A stretch of 64,000 bases of DNA from Staphylotrichum longicolle. Lineage: Eukaryota; Ascomycota; Sordariomycetes; Sordariales; Chaetomiaceae. The position numbers were made by a program, and so were the translations under genes. The DNA is taken from assembly GCA_019096155.1 (NCBI GenBank), contig JAHCVI010000001.1:10354001-10418000 (forward strand), given 5' to 3'. Below are positions 55,296 through 64,000 of this stretch, piece after piece; within the stretch, counting starts at the first letter, position 1; each line of letters starts with the position of its first letter. The notes under the pieces were generated by a model, which searched no databases, was not told where the DNA came from, and saw nothing but the letters and a program-made list of their open reading frames with translations.

Positions 55296-58200
55296 GGCGA
55301 CGAGGGCCAGTGTGGATAGCGCTGCCTAGCCTCGGATGCGGATGGGGACCTGGGCTGCCAGTGCCAGTGCCAGCGGCAGAAGTGACCGGGGGTGACGGGG
55401 GTGACGGGGGTCCTGGGCTGCCACACTAGCGCCCAATCGAATCGAGGCACGCGAGGGTCGGGTTCGCCGCGTGAGAGGGAGCTGCAAGCAGCAGAATAAA
55501 TACGGGACGGGATGCGATGCGAAATACAAATACACCGAGCCCGTGAGCAGCGGACCGGAAGACGGGAATTCGGAGAGGAGAGGAGAGGGGGAACGAGATC
55601 AACGAGATCATCGAACAACAGGAAGAGGGAAAGTGCAGCACCGGCGGTTCAAGAACGACAAGAACGAGGCCCGTTGTTGCCGCTTCCGCTTCACAGTTTC
55701 GCCCAAACTGGACGATGGCCTCTGTGCCGGGGCCTGGACAGCAGGGACAGGGCCCGTGGGGTGTGCGCTGCGGTGGCAGCGGTGCGGTGACCGGATCCGC
55801 TGGGACGGAAGGTTCGACCAGGGGATGCGGTGTAAGTGGTAGTGGGCTGGTGGGACCCGCGGCCTGGGAAACGGGAAATGACTAATTCGCCCCCAAAACC
55901 CGCGACGAACGGGAAAAGAGAGAGCCCTCAAGAAAGCGGCCACGAGGCGGCGTCGACGTCGGCGGGGCGAAACTTGTCGCCCTTGGGTGCGCACGATACA
56001 TACGATCGCCGCAATGGAGAGAAGTGTCGCCAATCTTCCCGGTGTTTGTGGTCCCCCGAACGGTGAGGAGTGAGGAGTGAGGGGGACGGGAGGCGTGAGG
56101 CGTGAGGGCTGGGCCGTAAGAGGTCGTCTCCTGTCGAGCTGTGCTGCTTGTCAAGTGACTGAGGCCCAAGGCACCATGCAGCGCGGGGTCGTGGGGGCAG
56201 GTTTGTTGGAGTCGTCTGGAGGCCCGAACACTGCCCTGGATCTAGCAAACACTTGAACCACCGTTCGCAGAGACAGGTCGAGAAAGCGGATGCCGGCTGG
56301 GTGATAAGGCACGCAAGAGGAGGGGTAGCAAGATATATTACGACATTGACTGGCGTCGCAATAACGCTGGTCGACGCTACTTGGGATACCAAGGACTTCG
56401 TATGTAATCCCTCACTTGGTCGCCTACCTTACTCCCGTCGACCTGCCGGCGAGTTTGATCGGATCGCTGATGACATGGACCAGTGATCATCGCAGGACCA
56501 GGCGCGCTAACGCCACATGCTATCCGCCTGCTCCCACACCACCACCTATCCTGGGCCATCCCGCCAACTTCCATCTCGCATCTTGCTTCTTAGCGCGAAG
56601 TGCCTGCCAGATTCGAACAAAGCATCGCTTCGTCCCTCGTCCCTGCCGCGGGTGGCTGCGTGTGCGAGGTGTGCAAGCTGAGACAGGACAAACGGAGATT
56701 CGGCAATGCAGTGGTTCGGACCAACGAAAGGTTTCGGGCATGTTTCTGCCTGCAACGCGTGTGCGCACTGTCCCGGAGAGCTGGGATCTTGGCTTGCTCG
56801 GTCCGGCATGTGGTCTCGTTTCTCAGTCTGGGATACCGTGTGGTGTGTTTGCATGTGCACCGTGCCCAAAGCCTCGCACGCACCCCCATGTTCTCGACTG
56901 AATCGTCCAATCTTCCGCTCTTGTGTGACATGTTTGGGGAGCCCTGAGCAGGTTCAGCTTGCTCCTTCCATGGCCTTGTTGTCGCTGATTTTGAAGCTTG
57001 GCTGCGAGGTGGTTATGCTCCACAGACCGACCTGCAGACATGGCATACGCGGTAGACCCATATACGCCGCCGCAGGCCAACTGAAGCAGGACATCCATGT
57101 TGCCGTGGTGTGTACTTCCGTACAGCAGAATACGTACTGTATGTACCGACTCTGCCTGGCGAGCCGGGTGCCGAGAGCAGCCCCGTTGCCCCAGGTCCGG
57201 AGAATCCGCCTCGTGTTGCCCGTCGACATGCAAGTGCCCCTCCCATCCATGGCTCACTTCACGGCCCGACAGCGCCACATTTGGACGAGAAGCGAGGCGA
57301 TTGCCTTCTGTCCCAGATGCCTCAAGCGGCAATGAAACCGCAGCTCGCGACATGGGGCATCTCCCGCTGACACGCGACAGTATACGCAGTGGTGTCGGGA
57401 CTGCAATTGCGTGCACTCGACGCCACTGCACTGACTCGGACCTCAGACACGGACGGGGATGGCCGGCCCAGGAGATTCATTACAGACCATGCTCCGGAGC
57501 CCGCTTGACCTTTTCAGGTGGAATCGACCAGGCTGGTCCCGTCACGCAGAAAGAGGAAGACGGAATCAATCTGATGTGCTGGGCTGCCAGAGTGTCTGTT
57601 ACTCTGTAATCCAGGTGCTGGTTGCTTCGTGCTAACTCTCATTGAGTCACATTGACTTGGAAAGTTTACCAATGAAACGGTCTCTGCTGCCGTCGGTGCC
57701 TTTACCTTGGCTGCTTGGTTGCACCACCTTTGACGTAAGATATGTACTATACAGTATTGTATCACAAACGAGGTGCAGTTCCGGTTTGTCGCCGGCCTGT
57801 GCCTTGGAGTGGTCGGCACCACAATGCTATTCTAACCTGTCATTTCAGTGACCCCGCAAGTCAGCCGGGGAGAGTGGAATGCGTCCTGCTTTCAAGTTGT
57901 CAGTGCAGCTGGAGGAAATTATTGGCGCAGCAAAAGCGCCGTTCCAACGGGACCTGAAAGTTTAACGGTAACGTTATTGCCACGTGCGATGAACCCCCAG
58001 CCTTTCCTAAAACGGAGTCAGAGTCCCACATTGCGTCCCAGGAACACAACCTCAAGCGCTGGTCCCGGCAGTCCCTTCCAAGCGAGAGCGAGTGGCTTTC
58101 CCGAATCTCCGCCTCCACCGGCCAGATCCCACCACCCCCCGATCGTGACCTCAGAGAGGAGATGCGTCTGGTGAACGGTTCGTCGACTTGCTTGGTTGAG

Positions 58201-60329
58201 CTTGGCCCAGGGGGGATCGGCGGGAGATGGACACGTTGAGGCACCCTAATTCGCCCCCCTTTTCCAGAGGATGCCCCAATCCAGTAACCGGCGACTTTGT
58301 GACAGGGGCGACGCAGCTGGATGTCGTCAGCACCCTCACATCGCCTTTGCCGTCTTCGGTAAGTGAGTGCACTGCAACGACCGACAACGGCAGGGTACCC
58401 AACTACAGGGCCTCGCAACGGGCGTCCGGTCGCTTATCATGGCATCATATAGATTGCAGAGAGCTAACGACGCCTTTCCCGTCCTCGCTGTCGAATTATG
58501 GGTTCGAGTAGTCGAGTTGCAGGACTCGAACTTGGCACAGGCTTCACATGGCAAGGCGACAACCCTGTCACACTTGCCCAGCGTCCCATCGAAACCTGCA
58601 TGGCGAGCCCATCTCGTCCCTCTTTATAGGCCCTGCTGTTACACTACTGTTGGCGGGATGGCTCACCACGCTGACTCCCTGTGTTTCCTCTTGCCATCCA
58701 CCCATCTCGGTCGCATCTGGCTTTCTTCAAGCTCATTGCTCAGGCAGAGTCAGGCAGGTCTTCCGGGACGGTTGTCCCGGGCGCAGTGGAGCCTTGTTTG
58801 CTTGGCAGCGAATCTGGATCGGACGGAGCGCTTCCAGAATTCCAGAAGTGTTCTCGGCGTCCCAAACAGCCATGGAGGGCTTGTCATGATCCATGCGGCC
58901 CGCTGCGCAAGCGGTGCACGCAGGCAGGGAAGCCGCAGGCGACTGGACGCAGAAGCTGCCTCAGTCGAGTCGCGTTTGCATCCTGTGATTTTGCCGTCTC
59001 TTGTGTCAGGAGTTGAGTGTGTGTAGTCAAGACAACCCAGGCGAACCAGGATTGGGCCTTCTGAGCTCTTTGGCAGCTCAAGGTACAAAAGGCCACAACC
59101 AGACCCGAGCGTGTTTTGAATGTACTGGGTCTCGAGTAATGTCTTCTGTGATGCGTGCTGCCACTCCTCTCCGGCGGAATGTACACCTTGCGTCAACGTC
59201 GTGCATGGTCGGCAAAATTTGCTTACACAATGAGCATTCGCAATTCTGAAAACTAGGCTGAAACCACCTTGCGGGTGACGCCGCCAGGGCCCAGCGAGCC
59301 CCGATTCCACGAGTAAACAACGGTTCTGTGTACTTTTACATACCTTATGTATTTGATTGCTGACTCTTGGCCAGCGGGTCATCCCATTTCAGGGCGGTGT
59401 GTGTTTCCAATTCTGGCCACGGCGAACCGGCACAATCCAAGGGCGCCGCAGCCGGCCGGGTTTCGCCGATGGACCGGACCATCGGGAGCGGAAGAGAGGC
59501 CGGAACCGCCCCGAATATCAGACTTGGCGCGGTTTCGATTAATAAACGTAAATCTTGACAAATCCCAGCCACGGGCTCACTTTAACGCTGCAGTCTTCTG
59601 AAGCAGTAAAAGACTGAATTGCCCCCCCACCCGGCCTCCGCAGAATGAACCAGCTCCGGAAGCATCCGCGCCGGGCAAAAACGGGACCTTTTTTGAAGCA
59701 GTTGTCAGGCAACCCAAAGGTTTCCATGAGTAATCCATAGGGCTCGGGGTCTGGCCGGCATCTCCACAGCACGCCTTCCCCCAACCCAAACCCCGAAGCG
59801 CAAGGGTCCTGGCCTGTGCTCACCCGCGCCGGGGAAGACTCGGAATTTGCCTCATGCGATGCACTGACATCACCATCTCCTCGGGGCAAAACCTGCACCC
59901 ATTCACACTTTAAAACATGTCGTTCGTGCCTGACTGGGAGGCCAGAGAAAACCACGCAGTCCCTGATTCCACGTAACCCTCAGGTTTACAATCGTAGACC
60001 CGCGAGACCACGCAGCGCATAAATTCTTCTAACATAAAACCACTCGACAGTGTAACCTGTCATCGGCTCCACACGATCTCCATCCTCAGGACCCAATTTT
60101 CCACATTCCCTGTCTCGGGCCGCAGGCTGGAATCATCATACGATAAATTCTCGCACCATCACAGTCCGCGCCGCACACGAACAAAAGGCAAACGAGGGGA
60201 ACAGATCTGACCTTCTCCAGCTTCCCCAGCTTGTTTGTTGTGCCACAGTAGCCCATCGCATCTCGCCGCAATCGACAGCCGCAGCAGCAACACACACCCT
60301 CATCCCTCTACACCCCCACCAACGCCAAC
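55296..60329. other. 5-kb gene-poor region
   Basis: This is the largest gap between genes and is flanked by the two divergent starts of the Sfp1-like gene and RCF2. Frames of up to about 220 codons exist on both strands but carry no motif, no sensible splice sites and a noncoding-like composition. I see no transposon ends or RNA genes. It may contain long regulatory leaders. Confidence 0.5.
56064..56107. repeat. Short 7-bp tandem repeats
   Basis: Two and a half TGAGGAG units at 56064-56081 are followed by two AGGCGTG units at 56091-56104. The two sets differ by one base in the core (GGAGTGA versus GGCGTGA). Confidence 0.7.
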
Positions 60330-61127
60330 ATGAAGGTCATCAGCAAGGAAGAGGAGCAGGAGCACTACGGTGTCGTCATCCGCGGCGGCCTCCTCGGCGG
60401 TAGCGTGGGTCTCGCGCTCGGCCTGGCTGGCGTCATCGGCGCCTCGAAGCGCTACCCGGCCTTCCGCCAGCTCACCCTGCCCTTCCGCTCGTTCCTGGTG
60501 ACGTCGAGCGGCACGTTCGGCGCCATCGTCGTCGCCGAGCGCTACAGCATCAACTATCAGCGCTCGCACGATCAGATGAACAACTACATTGAGGCGACGC
60601 ACCGCGCCACCGAGGATGCTCTCCGCGCCCAGAAGACCGAGTACCAGCGCCTCATGGACTGGGGCCGCCAGAACCGCTACAGCATCGTCTTCACCAGCTG
60701 GATCGCCGCCATGGGCCTCGCGCTGGCCATGGTCGGCCGGAACAAGTACATGAGCACCAGCCAGAAGCTGGTGCAGGCCCGTGTCTACGCCCAGGGTCTC
60801 ACGCTCGCCGTGCTGATCGCCACGGCGGCCTTTGAGACGGCCGACGCCAAGGCCGGCAAGGGCCGCTGGGAGACCATCATGGTCGTCGACCCCAATGACC
60901 CGACCCACAAGCACCTGATTGAGAAGAAGATTCACAAGGAGGACTACGAGGGTCAAGACCTGTGGAAGCGTGAGTTGCAACTCCATGCCTTAGTGCGTAG
61001 CCTGACGTCGAATGCTGACTTTGAACCTGTAGAAATGGTTGACGCCGAAGAGAAGCGGTTGGCGGAGCAGAAGAAGCAGCGGGAAGCCGTGGCAAAGAGC
61101 GACGAGGCCAAGGCCGCTGCCCACTAA
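60330..61127 (+). CDS. rcf2: Respiratory supercomplex factor 2 (HIG1 domain)
   Basis: Two exons (60330-60969 and 61033-61127) encode 244 residues. Rcf2 is an inner mitochondrial membrane protein that helps cytochrome c oxidase function and supercomplex organisation. The N-terminal part reads MKVISKEEEQEHYGVVIRGG and ASKRYPAFRQLTLPFRSFL. The HIG1 domain follows: IVFTSWIAAMGLALAMVGRN, KYMSTSQKLVQARVYAQGLT. The conserved end is VDPNDPTHKHLIEKKIHKED and YEGQDLWK, continuing after splicing as QMVDAEEKRLAEQKK. The 63-bp intron (GTGAGT...GTAG, GCTGAC branch) contains no in-frame stop, so retention would insert 21 residues without a shift. Length is close to yeast Rcf2 (224). Confidence 0.94.
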   Translation: MKVISKEEEQEHYGVVIRGGLLGGSVGLALGLAGVIGASKRYPAFRQLTLPFRSFLVTSSGTFGAIVVAERYSINYQRSHDQMNNYIEATHRATEDALRAQKTEYQRLMDWGRQNRYSIVFTSWIAAMGLALAMVGRNKYMSTSQKLVQARVYAQGLTLAVLIATAAFETADAKAGKGRWETIMVVDPNDPTHKHLIEKKIHKEDYEGQDLWKRELQLHALVRSLTSNADFEPVEMVDAEEKRLAEQKKQREAVAKSDEAKAAAH

Positions 61128-61702
61128 ACCCAAGTCCTCTGCTGGACATGTGGACTCGACGAGGTTGAGGGCATTTCTTCAACTCTCCATTATTTATGAC
61201 TTAATAATCTCTCTCCTCTTGGGCATTGGATGGCGTTCTGGGTCGGTTTTTAGGGGATAGTTGCCTGTAAATTGCCTGGCACCGGCGTCTGGGGTTCTCA
61301 ATACTATGTTGTTGTACGACTATGCCGGCGGGCTGTTGTTAAGAGAGGACTTCGCTGGTTACACCAAAAAAGGGGTGGAGCTTGGTGGTGGAAGGCCCTA
61401 CGACGCAGAGGGCGAAAAGACAAGACATTAGAAAAAGACAATCGAGATAAGCACTTGGACGTTGTCAAAGATGATATTTCTTGATGGTCATGACTCGTGG
61501 ATCGCTTGAACAGGTACAAGAAAAAGCCTGATAGATATCAATCCGCTTCGCTCTCCTTTCCTTTGCCAGACCGCAACGCCTTTGTCTTCCCGGGACCTAT
61601 GCCTCGTTCGATTTCGCGCCCCAACATGTCTCCAATGTCCAAGGGAGTCCTTTCCAAATGTCTCTTAAGCCAAGCGACGCCCCTCAGGGGTAGGTCGGAA
61701 TA
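61128..61702. other. Intergenic, convergent 3' flanks
   Basis: This lies between RCF2 and the kelch gene, which converge. AT-rich stretches fit two 3' ends. No gene is seen. Confidence 0.6.
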
Positions 61703-63358
61703 TTAGACCTCGATGGTGAAATGGCTGATCTGAGAGTAGTACGAGTGCACAGCCAACTCCAACACCCACACATCACCAAACACCTCGCTCCCGTCAAAAC
61801 CGCCAATCATCAACAGCCGACTGTCGTGCAGAACGGTGCCGTGGTACCCTCTGCCGCTCGGAGGCAGCCCGTACACTTTCCGCTTATCCCAAGCCATGGT
61901 CACCAAGTTCAGCAGCAGCACGTCGTCCGAGTATTCGTTCCCGTCGTGGCCCCCAATCACAAAGAGATACGATCCGACGATGGTGGCTGTATGCGACAGC
62001 CGCCTGTACGTGACGGGTATGCTGACCGCTTTCCAAGCGTGCGTCTCGACATCATAGACCCACACGTCGTTGAAGCACTCTCCGCCATCCGAGCCGCCGT
62101 AGATGATGAGCTTGCTGCCAACCATGTTCGCGGTGTGATAGCCGCGCGCTTTTGGCCGGATGTCCTTGCCCGTGACGGGCGACCGCCCATCGCCCGAGGA
62201 CGGCGCCGAGATGAGCTTCCACGACATCTTGGTCATGTCGCTGACATCCAGCCGCCAAATGTCGTTGAGCGCCCGCACGCCGTCCCCGCCGCCAAACACG
62301 TAGATGCCGTTCTTGTACAGGCACGCCGTGTGCGCCCGCCGCTTGGACGGCACCTTGTCGCCGAGGATGCGCGGCTTGGACCAGCGGAGGTTGACCGTGT
62401 CCAGGACGTAGACGTCGTTGTAGTAGGCCGGCCCGTCGCCGCCGCCAAAGACGACCAGCTTCTTGCCCACGGCGGTACAGGTCATGGCGCGCAGCGGGAC
62501 GGGCACGTCCCCCACGACGTGCGGCGTAGACCAGTAGAAGCCGTCGGCGTCCAGCACGTAGAGCTCGTTGAAGCACGCGCGCGAGTCGCACCCCCCGAAC
62601 ACGTACACGTTCGACCCGACCAGCGTCGTGGTGTGCGCCCGCAGCGCCGTGTGTGGCGCCCCGGACGTGGGCGCCCGGCTCCAGTACATCCCCGACGACG
62701 GGGCCGCCAGTACGTCGGGCGCCGTCTTGGGGTCCGCCAGGGGCGGGAACGGCGTGTGCACCTCGGCCCCCTTCGCGGGGGCGCCCCGGCCCGTGCCGAC
62801 CCGTGTCACGGTGCCTGGCACTGGCGTCGCGCCCGCGGCTGGCCGGCCTGCGATCGCAGATGTGGACCGCAGGGCCGTCGGCCGCCGCGCGCTCTCCTTG
62901 CTGCTGCTGCCGGCTGACGAGTCCTGGCGGTCGCGCCCGGAAGCAAGAGTCGCATCCTCGTTCTCGACAATGGTCGGCTGCCGGGTGGGGGTGGGTATCG
63001 GTGTTTTGGAAGACGGGGCGGAGAAGGAGGCCGCCGGGGGGTTGAGAGTGGGGGTGATCCCCGATGAGGAGGACGAGGGAGTGACCGCCGCGGCGGACGA
63101 TTGCGAGCGCTGGCGTATTGCAATGTCGGCGGGCCTGTTGCGGCGGTCCTGGCTCTTGGAAGAGAGGTGGCCCGGCGTGTGTGATCGCGGTATCGGGGGA
63201 GCTCGGTCCTGGGCTTCGGCGGCGTCATAGAGCTCGGGGGGCGGCGGGCGCGAGTCGGCGGGCGACACAGGGGCTATCTTCTGCGAGCGCACAACCTTGA
63301 TGTTCTGCGGTGGCTGCGGCAGCCTCTCGCGCGCCGCGCCTCTGGCCTGGTCAGCCAT
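61703..63358 (-). CDS. Kelch-repeat beta-propeller protein
   Basis: A single exon of 551 residues. The first 200 residues are Pro/Ser/Arg-rich and probably disordered. From about residue 220 six kelch repeats follow, each with a GG pair: SNVYVFGGCDSRACFNELYV, KKLVVFGGGDGPAYYNDVYV, NGIYVFGGGDGVRALNDIWR, SKLIIYGGSDGGECFNDVWV, SYLFVIGGHDGNEYSDDVLL and SRLLMIGGFDGSEVFGDVWV. This predicts a complete six-bladed propeller acting as a binding platform. Similar fungal proteins are often linked to polarity, but nothing here fixes a partner, so I give no gene symbol. No membrane segment or catalytic motif is seen. The frame is intact although the sequence is very GC-rich. Confidence 0.9.
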   Translation of the reverse strand: MADQARGAARERLPQPPQNIKVVRSQKIAPVSPADSRPPPPELYDAAEAQDRAPPIPRSHTPGHLSSKSQDRRNRPADIAIRQRSQSSAAAVTPSSSSSGITPTLNPPAASFSAPSSKTPIPTPTRQPTIVENEDATLASGRDRQDSSAGSSSKESARRPTALRSTSAIAGRPAAGATPVPGTVTRVGTGRGAPAKGAEVHTPFPPLADPKTAPDVLAAPSSGMYWSRAPTSGAPHTALRAHTTTLVGSNVYVFGGCDSRACFNELYVLDADGFYWSTPHVVGDVPVPLRAMTCTAVGKKLVVFGGGDGPAYYNDVYVLDTVNLRWSKPRILGDKVPSKRRAHTACLYKNGIYVFGGGDGVRALNDIWRLDVSDMTKMSWKLISAPSSGDGRSPVTGKDIRPKARGYHTANMVGSKLIIYGGSDGGECFNDVWVYDVETHAWKAVSIPVTYRRLSHTATIVGSYLFVIGGHDGNEYSDDVLLLNLVTMAWDKRKVYGLPPSGRGYHGTVLHDSRLLMIGGFDGSEVFGDVWVLELAVHSYYSQISHFTIEV

Positions 63359-64000
63359 CGTTGTGTTATGATCGAATGATCATTGCCCGCCCATCGACAG
63401 CAAGATCAATGTCGTCAAGGAGGTGGGGGGGCCCGGCCTGTTGTCTCGTGCGAGTGGAACAGCGGGGGGCGAGCGTCAATGGGGCTTTTTGCGGCGTCGA
63501 CAGTTGTGGGCGTTGAGCAAGGTACTGTGTACAGATGGCAATGCAGACAGTCTTGTTCCTATCTGGTGTGACTGGTGTGAGGGACGGCGGTTGGCGTGGG
63601 ACAGGAGCTCAAAGTAAAGACGGAAGCAAATCAGGCGGTTGGCAGGACGGATGGCACAGCTGCGACTGGCCTCGCCCTGGGGTGCCTCAGTGGCAGCCCC
63701 TGTCATCACACACCTGAGCGGGAGGCCAGCGCCCAGCCGAACCCTGCTTTCACCGGATGTCGCCCGGGCCATGCCAGGGTCTAGGGCCTGAAAACCCCAC
63801 TCCGGCTTGCCAGACGACCATCGTCTCATCCTGCCGGCCGGCTCTTCTCGTAACCGTCCACTAGCTCGGGGTTCAAGGCACGCCCTACGACTCTCTCGCT
63901 GCAAGATGACATCTTTTTCTAGGAACAATGCACTTTTAAGAGTACATAGAGGACCCTTGCGTCCCACGGCGTGTTCTGGAATTCGGACGACCAACACTCC
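63359..64000. other. 5' flank of the kelch gene, window end
   Basis: This is presumably the leader and promoter of the kelch gene. No other gene can be supported before the window ends. Confidence 0.5.

Noticed and set aside
58490..58540. GGTTCGAG-like box suggesting a tRNA T-arm
   Set aside because: Flanking bases do not form a T-stem, and no matching D-arm, anticodon arm or acceptor stem is visible on either strand.
61721..62917. A 398-codon plus-strand frame opposite the kelch gene
   Set aside because: Same reason: Arg/Val/His-rich antisense composition without a domain.
1..64000. Transposons, CRISPR-like arrays or a secondary-metabolite cluster
   Set aside because: No transposase or reverse transcriptase motifs, no long terminal repeats, no regularly spaced repeats and no synthase genes were seen.

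Overview
This window looks like a gene-dense stretch of a filamentous ascomycete chromosome. Short GT-AG introns (mostly 50-80 bp, many with a recognisable CTAAC/CTGAC branch site), G/C-biased third codon positions and the protein families present point to Sordariomycetes, probably Sordariales (Chaetomiaceae-like). That placement is inference from sequence style; no database was consulted. I see no transposon, rRNA, tRNA, CRISPR array or secondary-metabolite cluster.

Layout, left to right: a luciferase-like-domain protein (-); a DUF3405 type II membrane protein (+, frame broken); an Emp24-type p24 cargo receptor (-, frame broken) head to head with an Arf1-class GTPase (+); mitochondrial Hsp78/ClpB (-) head to head with GINS subunit Psf1 (+); a SulP-STAS-cyclic-nucleotide-binding transporter (+); an STK19-family protein (+, frame broken); a Kip2-type kinesin (+, motor region frame broken); a FUT8-like glycosyltransferase (+); CYP51/Erg11 (+, first exon frame broken); an intron-rich ER Hsp70 ending in HDEL (+); peroxin Pex13 (+); TFIIA large subunit (-); Cdc20 (-) head to head with a kelch/BTB Ral2-like protein (+); an Sfp1-like C2H2 regulator (-); Rcf2 (+); and a kelch beta-propeller protein (-). 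The longest gene-poor stretches are 20.5-24.6, 27.6-30.9 and 55.3-60.3 kb, and lie next to cell-polarity or regulatory genes.

The genes are mostly housekeeping and do not form one pathway. Loose themes are secretory traffic (p24, Arf1, ER Hsp70, Golgi-type glycosyltransferases), mitochondrial function (Hsp78, Rcf2), cell cycle and replication (Psf1, Cdc20, Kip2) and polarity signalling (Ral2-like, kelch).

The most striking window-wide signal is technical or evolutionary: five otherwise conserved genes carry clusters of frame breaks, most of them apparent one-base losses at G or C runs, and the reading frame resumes on conserved residues each time. Missing bases in the consensus explain this better than several independent pseudogenes. 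I did not find a convincing undescribed system. The best biological leads are the ER Hsp70 gene with eleven introns and an 18-nt exon, two stop-free 63-nt introns whose retention would keep frame, a strong hairpin between HSP78 and PSF1, and the transporter that carries both STAS and cNMP-binding domains.
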